In this document: positions 24,481-36,171 of the stretch, piece by piece
Layout: each line of letters begins with the position of its first letter
How positions within the stretch are numbered: the first letter of the stretch is position 1
DNA from: Zygnema cylindricum
Taxonomy: Eukaryota; Streptophyta; Zygnematophyceae; Zygnematales; Zygnemataceae
Reading direction: 5' to 3'
DNA length: 64,000 nt
Assembly: GCA_037447655.1 (NCBI GenBank)
Contig: JBBHKE010003409.1
Span: 320,567 to 384,566, forward strand
Notes under the pieces: model-generated
The model's database searches: none
What the model was told of the DNA's origin: nothing
What the model saw: only the letters and a program-made list of their open reading frames with translations
Program-made: the position numbers and the translations under genes

Positions 24481-26050
24481 GGAAAATGTTGGGAGCGTGA
24501 TGTTATGTGATGGTAAGGGCTGACTTTTCTAGAAAACCTAAAATAGTGTGGTACCGGTTTTTTTTGGCGAGGAGTTGCGGGATACCGTACGACGGGCACC
24601 GACATTTGTTTTGTCGTTTTGTGCATGGAAGGTACACGGTAATTGGAAATAACGGAGGTTTTCCGGACAAGTTGAATTCACACGTTTGAGATCTACACAT
24701 AAAATAGAGTTGACAAATTCGAATTTTGAACTCTTAATTGTGAACTCTGGATTTGAAGTTCTTAAATATGCAATCAAAATTTAGTGTTCAGGAGGCACGA
24801 TACAGAATGCAAAAACGTTTTTTTTCATAATTATTGTTTTGTGCTATATTATATTTGGATTTTTATTCATACAACTGTGATTATTTGTTTAGTTTTCTTT
24901 CTTTTGTGTAAAAAAAGTGTTTCAAATAACATTAAAGAGAACGTTGCAACAAAGGTTGAATGCTTTCGATATCCACGAATGAGAAACAGTGTGTGTAACG
25001 CCTACAAATATTTATTGTTCTTATTTAATAAAGAAAAGAACGCACCTTTGGCCAATCAGAATCAACCGTAACCCGAGTCGTTCAGGTACCTCTTCAAAGC
25101 CTTTTACCTTTGCAGGTTGAACTCACTGGAGTGTTGACCTTCGCTAAAGACAACACCTTCTCCTCTTCGCTCCTCTTTGAGAAAATGTTTGCAAATGAAA
25201 GGTGGAAGGTTGTAGAGTGTTTATTTGTGACCCTTGAGATAATTATTGGATCAAAGTCGGCGAAAAAAAACATGTTTATGAGTTGACGACAACGCATAGC
25301 GAGAAAAATAGGTATTAACAAACCCAGAAGAGATGATAATAAACAGGAAAACAATTAAACATGTTTGGTCTATCCGCTACATGCGTATGGTATTAAATGT
25401 ACCATGGCGGATACTATTAATAAAAAGAGGAGGGGCGAGAGGATGTTGTTTATGGCATTCATTAACTTGTATAACACAAAGAACCTCTTTTACAGCTTAG
25501 CAAGTGCTCTTACTGGACTCAAACGAACCAATCGAGCTAGCTAGGGCACAGGACTTGGAAAGGACGGAGGCGGGAAATATGTCGCAAGAAATGGCAAGAG
25601 AGATAAAAAAACATTGAAAGATTAAGACAACAAAACCTTTTTACCAGTCCTAAGGAGTTTAATCACTATTTTTTTGATTTATTTGGTTTTTATTCACCAA
25701 CTATTTTTTTAAAGCACTAACTTCATTCAATTAATGACGTGTTTGTGAGTTTTGCTAGTAACGTAACCGGCTTGTTTAATTTCTTGATTTATGAATTTCT
25801 CCACGGTTTCACAATTTTAATTCAAAATGGTTTAAATGAAATACATATTGTTGATGCATGTTGTCTCTCTATCCTCTTCCTCTCTCGCTTAAAATAATTT
25901 TGAGGAACGAGGGGTGAATTCCACTATTTCACTAAAACTTATAGTTATTAACTTTCATGTTTGACAGCTAAACAATGTTATAAGTTGTGTCAGTCCTTAT
26001 TTAAGGGCATTCGAGGCGTCTTCCGCACCTATTTGAATTCACCTAGTCCC
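24481..26050. other. Intergenic, no gene recognised
   Basis: AT-rich sequence with no supported exon, RNA gene or repeat end. Short open frames here lack codon structure or splice context. Confidence 0.5.
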
Positions 26051-26513
26051 AAAGGTCGCAAACGGTTACCCCAAACCGTAACCTACCATTACCCGACCCC
26101 CCGCGTCGGATCAAGAACGGATTCGGGTGCCAAATTTTGGGGGCCGGGCGGATTCGGGTGGTGATTCACAAAAAATAAAAAAAAAAACGGTTAAGGTTGG
26201 GTAAGCAAAAAACGAAAAAAAATAGAAGGTTTTGTACTGTCCATACTATCTAACATTATTGTACTTTCTACTCTTGGTATCGTGGAAGGTATTAGAGAAA
26301 TGTACCATTAATTTTGTACTTATTCGGGTACGGGCGGGTACGGGTAATCGCGTGATATCGAGTTTCGGTTAACTTTTATTTTCATAAACACGTTTCGGGT
26401 AATGGTTAACAATTTAGGAGCGTGACATAACCCGGTCGGGCGTCGGGTACTCAGATTTTGAAAAAAAAAAACGGTCGGTTTCGGTTATCTAAAATTTTGA
26501 CTTTTGCGACCTC
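26051..26513 (+). mobile_element. Family 3 repeat, complete copy, GGTCGCAAA ends
   Basis: It starts AAAGGTCGCAAACGGT and ends TTTTGCGACCTCT, so the termini are inverted (about 11 bases). Between them are ACCGT-rich blocks, GCCAAATTTTGGGGG, a TTTTGTACTGTCC...GTATCGTGGAAG segment and a second set of CGGTCGG blocks near the right end. It is homologous to the minus-strand copy at 1-284. No ORF; probably a non-autonomous element. Confidence 0.75.
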
Positions 26514-26732
26514 TGGCTTACGCCATTGCCGATATGCTCCCTGTATCGAATATCGAACAAGGTTGTCACAAACACTACAAAATGGTCACAAGTCGAAACG
26601 TTTTCGTACAGTTTAAAACTGAAAAGAAAAAGTAAAGTTGGCGAGCTTTCAGAAGTTTTAAAAAGTGTTGTCCAAACTGCTACCGTCTCCTTCAAAGGGA
26701 ATTAGTACTTGGTTATTCATTCACTTCTACTC

Positions 26733-28920
26733 ATGGATCCCTCTCCTTCCTCTGGAACTTCAGACCAGCTATGGAGTTCGGGTTTATTCGAATGTCTGAA
26801 AGACAGAAGTAGCTGTAAGCTCACACTACTATGCGGCGTTGCAGTAGTGAACAACTTCTTATCATTTAAAACATAGATCAAAAGCATGTTTTCCTTTGCC
26901 TTATTTTAAGAGTGCTATTTTTCTCGAAGTATTTTATTCCTTTTGCGTATAATGCGGCGAAAAATACCATACTTTTGATGTATGATTTAAAATCTAACTG
27001 AAAAATGGTATTCTTTGAGATTACGTGGAATGAAAAGCTCGTTAGGTTATGCAACTGATCTTTTTTCTTCGTTTTTATCACCTTCTTTGGCGTTTCAACG
27101 AATCTACACTCTCATTTTGGCATTTCATTCTCGTTTTTTTGTTTACTGACTTTTGCTGTGGATATTAAAATGTTTGACTGTGACATCAGCAGTTTTTTTT
27201 TTTTTTTTTTCTTGTTTTTTTTTTTCAAAACCACGCGTTACCATCTGAGGCACATTTTTCATGTTTTATAAGCAGATTTGGTATTATGAATACCACGGCT
27301 CGCATCTTGCAGTGTTTCAATCATTAAAATGGTTAAATTGTTATAGGACATCATTTTTTCTCTTGATTTTTTATTTTAGGGTTTTTTTTGTTTCTTAGCC
27401 CCTGAGCTGATCCTTCCTTGCAGGTTGTCTTGGTCTATTCTGCCCTTGCATTCTATTTGGCCAGGTATGTTTTATGTACCCTATCATTCTATTATTACAC
27501 TCTGCTATTATGAAATTGTACTTTTGTTCCTTTTCTTTTAAACCGAAAAACTGATCGCCTCCATTTTGGAGATCTAAGGTTGCAGTGATTTACGCACTAG
27601 ATTTTGCAGCAGAAGTTGACAACTACAGGCAAAAATTTGTCTATAACTACCTTGTTGGTTAAGTTTTTTTGTACTTTCTAAGCGTTAGTATCAATCACTC
27701 TGTTGTGTGTAACTTTAAACCTACTTACGTTGTCTAATATTAACAATGGTATTAGGACAGTTAAGGTGGGGTCTCTATAACTAAAGCTTGAGTGACCATG
27801 GATAGCACTTTTTCCGGATAACCCACATTTTAACTGAAGTGGATGTACATTGTTTATTATCCATACAAGGATTTAATGGACACATTATGGGTAGTGGATT
27901 GTCTTTGCTGGGCAAGGTTGATTCAATATGGATTTACTATTAAATGTTTTACATGTCTTTGGACATCACAGTTTCAAAGAAAATTATGAAATAGGCTGTT
28001 CTGATCTGATGGCTGTCATTTTCCCATTGTTGTCAAAGAGCTTCACATGAATACGCTGGTAAACAATCTAGTAAATTTTCTTAAAGATTATAATTATCTT
28101 GACTAATGAAAAAGACTCTTTAGCAGAAATGGTTATGGAGAATTGGATGAGGTTTGCAAATGAAGGACGGATAGCAGCTGATTGACCTGCCGTGGAACGA
28201 CTGCTTTCCTCTGTTTTGGGCCAGAATGTGGAAATGTTGGAGGGACGCCCTTGTTTCGGTCCCTGTGTCATCCATTGTATAGCTGGTGGATTCTTAGCCA
28301 CAATTGCAGCCGCAGCTCTCGCTTCTCCAGTAGCACTTTGGGTCACTTGTGTGTCTTGTTATGCGTGCGTCTACAGGACGGAAATCCGGGCAAAGTATCG
28401 CTTAGCAGTAAGTTCTTGCATTCATCTGTGCTCATTATTTGGAAAACAGCAAGTTTTTTTCATGAACAAGATTTCTAGCAATGTGGGTTGTGCTGAATTT
28501 ATTTGAGAGCAAATTTCATCTAGAGTCATGTGAAGAAACTTTTGCAGGTTTATACGGGATTTTATGGTTTATCCATTCCCCTTGGAAAGCTGGAGTTTTT
28601 TGCGATGAGTGTTGCCATTTGCATTCACATCCTTAGTGCCTCTTTCTTGAGTATGTCATCCAGCCTGTTGATTTCCAACCAACGAGTAGGATTTGTCAGT
28701 TTGAAAATTAACCTTGGTCACTTTTGAAACAATGCAGGAACGGCCCATGGGAGATTGCTGCACACACTTTCTTTGCCATCCGTGCGCCATCTGTCAAGAG
28801 TATCGTGAATTGAAATCTCGTCCCGGACCCACATCGAACCTAGACTTTTATGGCGGAGGAGGAGACGTTCAGTTGACTGCCCCACCAGTCTCTGACATGC
28901 AAGCAGAAGGAAAATCTTAA
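26733..28920 (+). CDS. PLAC8-domain (plant cadmium resistance-like) protein, 4 exons
   Basis: Exons are 26733-26814, 27424-27464, 28225-28407 and 28738-28920, GT-AG and in phase, giving 162 residues. The Cys-rich PLAC8 pattern is complete: W14 and LFEC near the start, CCLGLFCPC (28-36, the CCxxxxCPC signature), FGQNVEML, a hydrophobic segment (about 62-82), then [19 protein letters not shown]. Family members in plants (PCR, cell-number/FW2.2-like and MCA-type proteins) are small membrane proteins. They have been linked to metal or calcium transport and to organ size. Which of these applies here cannot be decided. The C-terminal 35 residues are Gly/Pro-rich and specific. The start is the first ATG of exon 1, with an in-frame stop (tag at 26703) upstream. 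Confidence 0.92.
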
Positions 28921-30176
28921 AATCTTCACTAGCTAACTCTTTTTCCTTCCTGAGACACGGGACACACTGGTTTATTAACATGAGCGTTTAAGCATGTGGT
29001 GCCTTGTTTTCCTCGGCTTTTGTGCGGTTTTGTTTGGTGCTTATTAGGTTTCCTTTGCTTCCATTAGGTGAAGCTGTTGCAGTGCGAGAATAACTCGTGA
29101 TTGCCGTCACCTTTGTTGTAGATAGATGAACCATTTGTACGAAGCTTAAAATGACGCAGTGGAAGATCCATCTATTTCTGGGCTTGTAGTGGCTACTGAG
29201 TGGATGCACCGGGAATGATTGTGTGATGTGTCATCCCATCCCATAATCGATCTGCGGCATAGCATAAAATGTAGAAAGTGGAATTGGCATTGTGCCATGA
29301 CAAGTGCCTGAAATTTTGTTTAGATTAAGGTTTTAAATTAATGCGCTCCTTTTGGGCAAGCAGTTACAAAGTACAAAAATGTCTAATGCTGCCAATGGTT
29401 AGTTTCAAAGTACCACATTTGTCCTATTGTTAATTCTGCCTAGTGCTCACCTGCATATAGTAGCATTGGCATAATGGGATGGTTACTGGTTGATTTTTTG
29501 TTGATTATTGGTTCTTGTTAATGCATTTCTCTTGACTACACATTTATCAAATGTTTCGATATTTACCTATCGTCTAATTCCAGAGTACACCGCCATTAAC
29601 ATTAAAAAATATTAGTATGGGGACTGTTTTAGTGTTGATAATTATATTTCCAAACCAAATACGATTCCCATGACGTGACGTCTGTGAGTCTCAAAAAAGT
29701 TTAGATTAAGAAATGAATAATGTGTTAATACTGTTATCTTGTGGTTGGAGGGCACGGGATTAGTGTACCATAGTGTCACCTACTGAGAGTAATTTTGGCC
29801 CAGTGCCAACCTTCTTTAGTGCGATAATTCTCAAAGAACCATCACAGTATCCATTCCAGAGTTGCAAAGAAATCAAGCCAGATAGCACGGCAGGAAGAAT
29901 CTCATGATACTAAAGGCTGAAAAGGTTGGGGCACTTAGGTGAGCAGTGATTTTCTTGTGTGTGCCTTTTGTGAGGTTCGCTTGCATGGTGAATCCAGGCT
30001 AAATGATGATGGTTAGGGCTTAATATCAAAATCAAAATCGTCATTCAGATTCAATAACTGAAACATTGATTTGAAGAAGACGACAAAATTGACGGAGTCT
30101 ATTGAACCCTCTACTCCTGTCCCATAAGACTCTATTGCCAACAACTACTATGATGCAAACAAGTTCAGCCATGAAC
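28921..30176. other. Intergenic with a Family 1 fragment at about 29585
   Basis: This 3-prime flank of the PLAC8 gene holds a partial Family 1 end (GTACACCGCCATTAACATTAA at 29584 onward). No gene was recognised. Confidence 0.5.
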
Positions 30177-30712
30177 TACACCGCGAATCGCTATTAACAT
30201 TAAGAAATATTTAGTGTTAAAAAACAACTAGCATTGTTAACTCTAATTTGGGTTCAAGGTCTTTCACCAAGAAAAAATTAACTCTAATTTATGCATAACT
30301 CTAATTTGGTTACATTATTCCCATAGTGTAGCCGGTATAGCCTATGTTCACATATTCGGCGTATGAACATGTGAGAGGAAGTTCGCGTGATTTCCCCTCG
30401 TCTTCATCGCTCTGAATCAAATCTGAGTGCTCTTTTTAGTGTCGATGCACTCACTTTTGTGTGTCGACGCCTTTATCTAACACTCTTTCTGTACGACTGT
30501 AAGAAATAACGAGCAATTCTAGTATGGACTGACACATTTTGTACACTACACTATTTAAAAACTGTCCAAAATAGAGTTATTTGACGCTAATTAAATAGTA
30601 CCTGTATTAACGTAAAAAAAACAATTAGAGTTATCAATTCTATTTTAGGTGAGGGTCAAAATTCGGGGGCGCCGAATTAGCATTATTAACGCTAATAGCG
30701 ATTCACCTTGTA
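30177..30712. mobile_element. Family 1 element, 536 bases
   Basis: The left terminus TA-CACCGCGAATCGCTATTAA and right terminus TTAACGCTAATAGCGATTCA-CCTTG-TA form long inverted ends. Inner subterminal blocks CACACTATTT and GAATTAGCATTATTAACGC match other copies. Non-coding, flanked by TA. Confidence 0.8.
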
Positions 30713-30757
30713 GTTATCTCTATACAATAAGCTTTTTATTAAAACAGCATGCGTGCA

Positions 30758-31194
30758 GTGATGTGTAACGGTAAGTTTCGTATCGCGATGGTTCCGATAG
30801 CAAACCATCGGTTATCGGACGGCAAAGGGGCCGATATGTCGCTGCGGGACAAGCTTTGTTATCGGCGAAATAGATGTTGAGGGAGCTGGGGGGGGGGTGG
30901 GGGGGGAGGGGGGGGGGTGTATCACAACGAGCGTACAGAAAAACAGTTTAGACAGCGCTTACGTACGAAAAATCATACTCCATAAAACCAAAATTACAGG
31001 ACCGAAACAACACAGGTGTACGGTATGTATCGAACAGTCATCGCGAGATTTTCTTATCGGCCTATCTAGCTGCAATATAGGTAAAATATCGCAATAACTT
31101 CCTTCTCTCTATATCGAAATAATATATCAATGATCGTTAGGTAAAAAAAAAGGCGCATATCGATTATCGGTTAGAGCTAACCGATACACAACAC
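30758..31194. mobile_element. Family 2-like element
   Basis: Ends are GTGATGTGTAACGG (left) and CCGATACACAACAC (right, followed by TA), a variant of the GTGTTGGGTATCG termini. The interior shows the same ATCG-rich palindromic texture (TATCGGCGAAATAG, ATATCGATTATCGG). It begins 46 bases after a Family 1 element. It includes a G-run (30888-30918, GGGGGGGG units) with potential to form a G-quadruplex. Confidence 0.65.
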
Positions 31195-32067
31195 TAATGT
31201 GTGACATCTGAGCACATTGACTAAATCCCAGCTTTAACGGATATAAATGATGATCCGAAAGTCTGAGTAACGCACGGAAACGCTTTTATCTACTTACATG
31301 TTTTACAAGTGTAGCATAATTTTCCTGAAAGAAAAGAAGATTTTGCACAAGTTTTCTGGTATTATAAAGCATGTAGTACAGGTTAACTACACAGAATTAC
31401 TAATTTTTTTCACTCTGTGGAATAATGGTATGAGAAGACAGTCTTTGATAGTAAAATGTCGCACATACTTGAAAGCTTTTCTCGTCACATCTTATCTGCT
31501 ATTTCAGGAGAAAATTTACTTCAGTTGGAGCCATAATAAAATTATTGAAGAAATTGAAGAGCAATATGAGAATGTGGATGTTCAGGTGTTCAAAAGTGAA
31601 TGTGATAAGTCCACCCTCCTCTGACACTTTGGTCCAATCAGAGACATGACTACTGGTTGCCATATATATAATATAGGGCATGGTTCCTCAGATGGGTGTT
31701 AATACCGAAGGAGATTGAGAATTGACCACTCAGGCCTAGTGCAAACAACAATAAAGCTCACAGGCTTGAACAGAACATTCTTAGCTTCAGCACAGACATC
31801 ATAATCACTGTTAGGAACCATGGAGAACAAAATTAAAAAAATCTTTGGGACACTAAATATTCTTCAAAACAGAACTAAATTTGTAATTGTACAGCGGACA
31901 TAACAAAAAAACAGTGAGAGAGACTCATCTATGTGAGTCTGTATGGATCATTTTGCCCACACAGACCATCCTTTCTGCAGACAAATTTGTGCGAGGTTTT
32001 ATAAACAGCCGATAATATCTAGGGTCTATTCCACTTCAATGGAAAACGCTACTACCATGTGAGGATT
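31195..32067. other. 3-prime flank of DUF4079 gene, nothing recognised
   Basis: AT-rich. The one longer open frame (31298-31624) has no recognisable domain or splice context, and its composition matches neighbouring non-coding DNA. Confidence 0.45.
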
Positions 32068-35000
32068 TTATAACCACGGCAGGCTCAAAATCTTGCCTAC
32101 GATATCGAGACCAGTTGGTACTTGCCATATGAAAAGTACCACATTGACTGCATTGAGAACTATGTGAGCATTGCGAGCTGAGTCGTTGCCCTTCTGCATG
32201 GCTGGCACAAGAGCCGCAGCCAATGCCCATAGAATCGTGATGGCTGTATCGCAGCTCAGATGGACACAAAAAAAAAGAAACTGTCCACTGTCAGAGCTAC
32301 AGAAGTACAGACACATAATTCATAGGTTCATAATCATCTCTTGATTGAGGTGGACCAGACTAAGCTCAGCTCTACAGCATAGATGAAGAAAAAAAAATGT
32401 TATCATGAGCTGCCATCATCCTATTACACAACACCTCACAGAGCAATAGTATCCTGCCATCACATGCATTAACTTCTAACTTGTTACTCTGTTGTAAACT
32501 TATGAAGCAAGTAAAAAAAAACCTTTTCACACAGACAAAGACCATCACAGCTGGTTCATGAAAGGTGACGAGGAGAGGCCCACCTGCACCAGCAAACAGG
32601 TGAGGACCTGGGAAGAGCTTTCCTGTACGGATCCAGGTGTTGAGGGCTCCACCCACAGAAAGTGTCACACCGAGGCCCAACAGGATAGAACCAGCGTTGA
32701 AATGGCGATCACGGAAACCACCCTTGACAAGTTCCTTTCTTTCCTGCAAAACCAAGAAACCACGTGATGTGGTGAAGGTGCATGAGAACAACGGAAGTAA
32801 AAACCAACAATGTAACAAGAACAGTCGCTATGTCCAGAACCAGATAATGACAAAAATTGCTAACTTGAGTTACAGATGACCATCCAGTTGAAATCTCAAG
32901 GAAACGTGTTCTAAGATGACTGATGAAATGGTAGCTAATGATGAAGTATTACATAGTGAAAAGGAGATCAAAAGTCTACGACACAGTCAAAGTGGAGTAA
33001 CGGCAAAGAAAAAGTTGCATTCACAAATCATCATTGGTGGTTGCAGTCCCTGCAGCTAAATAGTGTGGTCACCTTAGCAGCAGATTCAGTGAAGACTGCC
33101 AGAAAGGTCATATCGAATCTGACTGCTTTTCCATCCTAAACTCAAGATATCTGCTTCCTAACTACACCACGATTCTCTATCAGCATTATTAACAAATAAT
33201 GATATTTCCCGGATTCTTTATCACTCTCTGAACACAAAATAGCGTTGCTAATACTAGTTGCTTCTTCTCTTGCTATTAATTCTTTTAGTAGTTCACAATC
33301 GGCCTCGTCATAAAGACCGAAAATACAATTTTCAGCACTCAAAAAGTCCTCATACAAATTATTTCTTAGTACTAATAGCAATTCACGGTGTACTGCTTTT
33401 CACCATGGCAAGCGGAAGGACTCTACAGGATACACAGTAAGCTTCCTAAGCATGCCATGACATCTGTACAAATAGAAGGCTAAGACCCAAGAACATAGCT
33501 TTCCTGTTCAAGTACCACCCTGCCTAGCCCGTAAACAACTCTGGAATGAGATTCCCAGGCACAAAGGCCAGCAAAAATAAATTAATGATTTTCCAATCAA
33601 TGCATGTTTTGAAAGAGAAAACAAAAGGGTTGCACAACTTAGCTTAGTTCAATAAAAAGTCTTCTTCAAAAAATAAGACTTTAAACTTAATACTTTTGCT
33701 AATTGATAGTCACCCAAGAGCATTGTCAAACATTTCCACACATTTTGCTTTCCGGAGGAAAAGGCATTTCATACCTCTGTCAACTTTTCGACTTCGGCAG
33801 CCAAAGGAGATGGAGGTGCTCCTTCAACAGGGGCGGGAATCTGCTTCTTCAGCGTGCTGATCTCATCTGCAATGGTCCTCACGCGTCGCCATTGCCACCC
33901 GAGGTAGCCGGCCCACAATGTAAACAAAAATAGTCCTCCCATCACCAGTGGATGGATAAAGGCAGCAATGCGGCCCTCCAGAGGACCAAAGTCTCCATTT
34001 GCTGCTAGAGCCGCCTGAAAAAGATAGTAGCAAAATACAGAGTTGAGCGTTTCATGCAAAAAAATAACTGAACAACATATATATACTGAGGTATAAATGA
34101 AAAAGAAAGTACACACACTCACAAATCCTCCCATGATATTTCAGGGGATCAAAAAAAGTATCAGCCAGAAGAAAGTGAGGGAGGTTTTCAAGTTTTGTGT
34201 ATGACTCAAATAAATATTCACGCTAACCCTGTCGTACAAACTGATGAAGGCTTCAGTACGTGGCATAACAATGATGGAGACGAAGGCAAGAGCGATCTTT
34301 ATGTAGAGAGGCTTCACCCAACACAGAGCACTTGACAGAACTATTTAAAGCAGGTAAAAAGATTGCCCCCCATGACATTTTGGGTGACAGCAATAACATG
34401 GGTGGAAAAGGGAAATAGGGCACGGAACACAACAACTCTTTCTCATCCATACATAAAAGCCATTAATTTCCAATGTATTAAAATGGTATAGCTAAAAAAG
34501 GCACCAGACTTCATTTCATCCTTCAAAAAAAAAATTTGCATGAAAATCTTGACAGAAGTATTTTACACGATAATAGTAGCTACAACTTACGGCAAATCAA
34601 CACTTGAATTTATAAACGCAGGTGATAAAGATCAATCGAATGAATGACATTTTGAGAAAAAAAAATCAAGTCTTCTTTTTTTAAACGACAAATAGTAAAC
34701 GCAGGACCATACATTCAGTAGAGAGCAATGCCATAGGAGGAACAAAACATCATAAGTGTCGCCCAGCTTCTCGACAACTTTATCATTACCTCAGTATCGA
34801 GAAGAATCGGAGTCATGGAGGCAGCTGTAAGCAGAATGGATCTCTCCAAAAAAGTAGAGAAGTCTTCAGAACTCTTTTCTTGCAGCATGGAGAAATTGCT
34901 GCTTTGCTCAGCAAGGTTATCACTGGCATTTTCCTTAGATGCGCATAGGATCTGAGTCTTGCTGACGGTCTGAATACCTCCAACAGCAGGCCTTGTTAAG

Positions 35001-35146
35001 CGACTTGTAAACAGCTTGGAGGAATGTCGTCCATAAAAGGAGACAGAGAGTCTCCTCTGTGATCCCTGGGCAGAAGAAATTGCAGCAGCCTCCAGATGCG
35101 TGGCAATAGAAGCCCGGCTAGCAGGCGACGCCAGCACTTGCGCCAT
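32068..35146 (-). CDS. DUF4079 chloroplast membrane protein, 4 exons
   Basis: Exons on the minus strand are 35146-34790, 34014-33775, 32743-32584 and 32243-32068, GT-AG and in phase, giving 310 residues. The first ~90 residues are rich in Ala/Ser/Arg and fit a transit peptide. Four hydrophobic segments follow, at about 140-160, 215-236, 250-268 and 279-300. Family blocks are FIHPLVMGG (His140), RDRHFNAGS (His213), GKLFPGPHLFAGA (His247), ALVPAMQKG and NAHIVLNAVN (His279). This is the DUF4079 pattern found in cyanobacteria and plastids; function is not established. The four membrane-edge histidines recall b561-type haem ligands, which is inference. An upstream in-frame ATG at 35185 would add 13 residues. 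Exon 4 was started at CAG|CC (32243), which gives the phase needed and the conserved reading. A Family 1 element sits in intron 2. Confidence 0.9.
33163..33392. mobile_element. Family 1 MITE in DUF4079 gene intron
   Basis: The ends TA-CACCACGATTCTCTATCAG and CTAATAGCAATTCACGGTG-TA are imperfect inverted repeats with flanking TA. 230 bases, non-coding, between exons 2 and 3 of the DUF4079 gene. Confidence 0.75.
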
Positions 35147-35849
35147 TGAGACGAGCTGAGCTGTGAAAGAGGGGCAAAGATGCAATCACTGGAGTTCGCT
35201 ACAGTGCTGTAGTTTCTGCCGTGGAGTATCAACGAGTGTACCATAGATGGAAGTCGACCTTTCTATACCGTAGAGGCTTAGAGGCACGGAGGTACTGTAC
35301 TGATGAAAGTACAGCTACAAGGTACGGTAATTCGTGAAGGTACTGTACCTTTCTGCACTTTTCTGTATGTTTTCGAATGAATGGAGGTTCGCCAACTGTG
35401 GGCCTCCAGCCAGGTTCACTCCAGGGGAATATAGAATCAGTATACGGGTGTGCCGACCACTGTCCCACGACGCGCTCAGAATGTCCAATCGCTCAAAGGA
35501 AGCCACGTGGGCCCAAGTAAAGAAGCCTTATCTGGCACAAATTCACAAACCCTGAAGAAGCTGCGCTACGTGCATAGACATTAGTGGACGCACATAGAGC
35601 GCACGCAAATCAGTTATATGCAAAACTCATGATTTGACCTTCTTGCCGACTTGTCACCAAGTTTTCCGAGTCGATTGTCAAAACAAATTGTTTTCAGAAT
35701 CCGTTCTTCCATACTAAATTCATCGTCTTTCGTCTGCCCTTAGCGTTCCGACCGGTCCCGCTAGATTCGGCGTATTAATAATTTTGGTTTTCGGCCATTT
35801 CTCTCTCGGATTGTCACCAAATTTCACGTACGGGTATTCAAAGTAACAC

Positions 35850-36171
35850 ATATATATCATTGTTCAAAAGTAGGCGTTTTTATGGTAGGCCTTTGGTAGG
35901 CGCCTTTATCGTAAGTTGTGTTATGGGCTTTTCATGTGATCTTCTTAGATCGCTACTTTGATCAACGACCGACCGATCCTCCGAATCTGACGGCTTAAAT
36001 AAAATTATTTGGTCCGAATGTTTTAATTGGTTCAATTTTTGGTCCAAATGTTTTAATTGGTACGAATAGATCCGAGTACAATATGGGACTTAAGGTCATA
36101 TTCTATGTTTTGCATACAATAGGCATATTGTATGGGCCTACTTTCACCTACTTTTGAACTATGATATATAT
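35850..36171. mobile_element. Foldback/MITE-like element, 322 bases, TATATATCAT ends
   Basis: The left end TATATATCATTGTTCAAAAG with TAGGCG and the right end CCTACTTTTGAACTATGATATATA are inverted repeats of about 28 bases. Inner CCTA/TAGG blocks also mirror (TAGGCC, GGGCCTA). No ORF. It resembles neither Family 1, 2 nor 3. Confidence 0.7.

Noticed and set aside
24118-24626. Five overlapping 92-154 residue frames on both strands
   Set aside because: Caused by the GTACGG-rich GC island; no domain, and opposite-strand frames are equally open.
31298-31624. 108-residue plus-strand frame
   Set aside because: AT-rich, no domain, no splice or promoter support.
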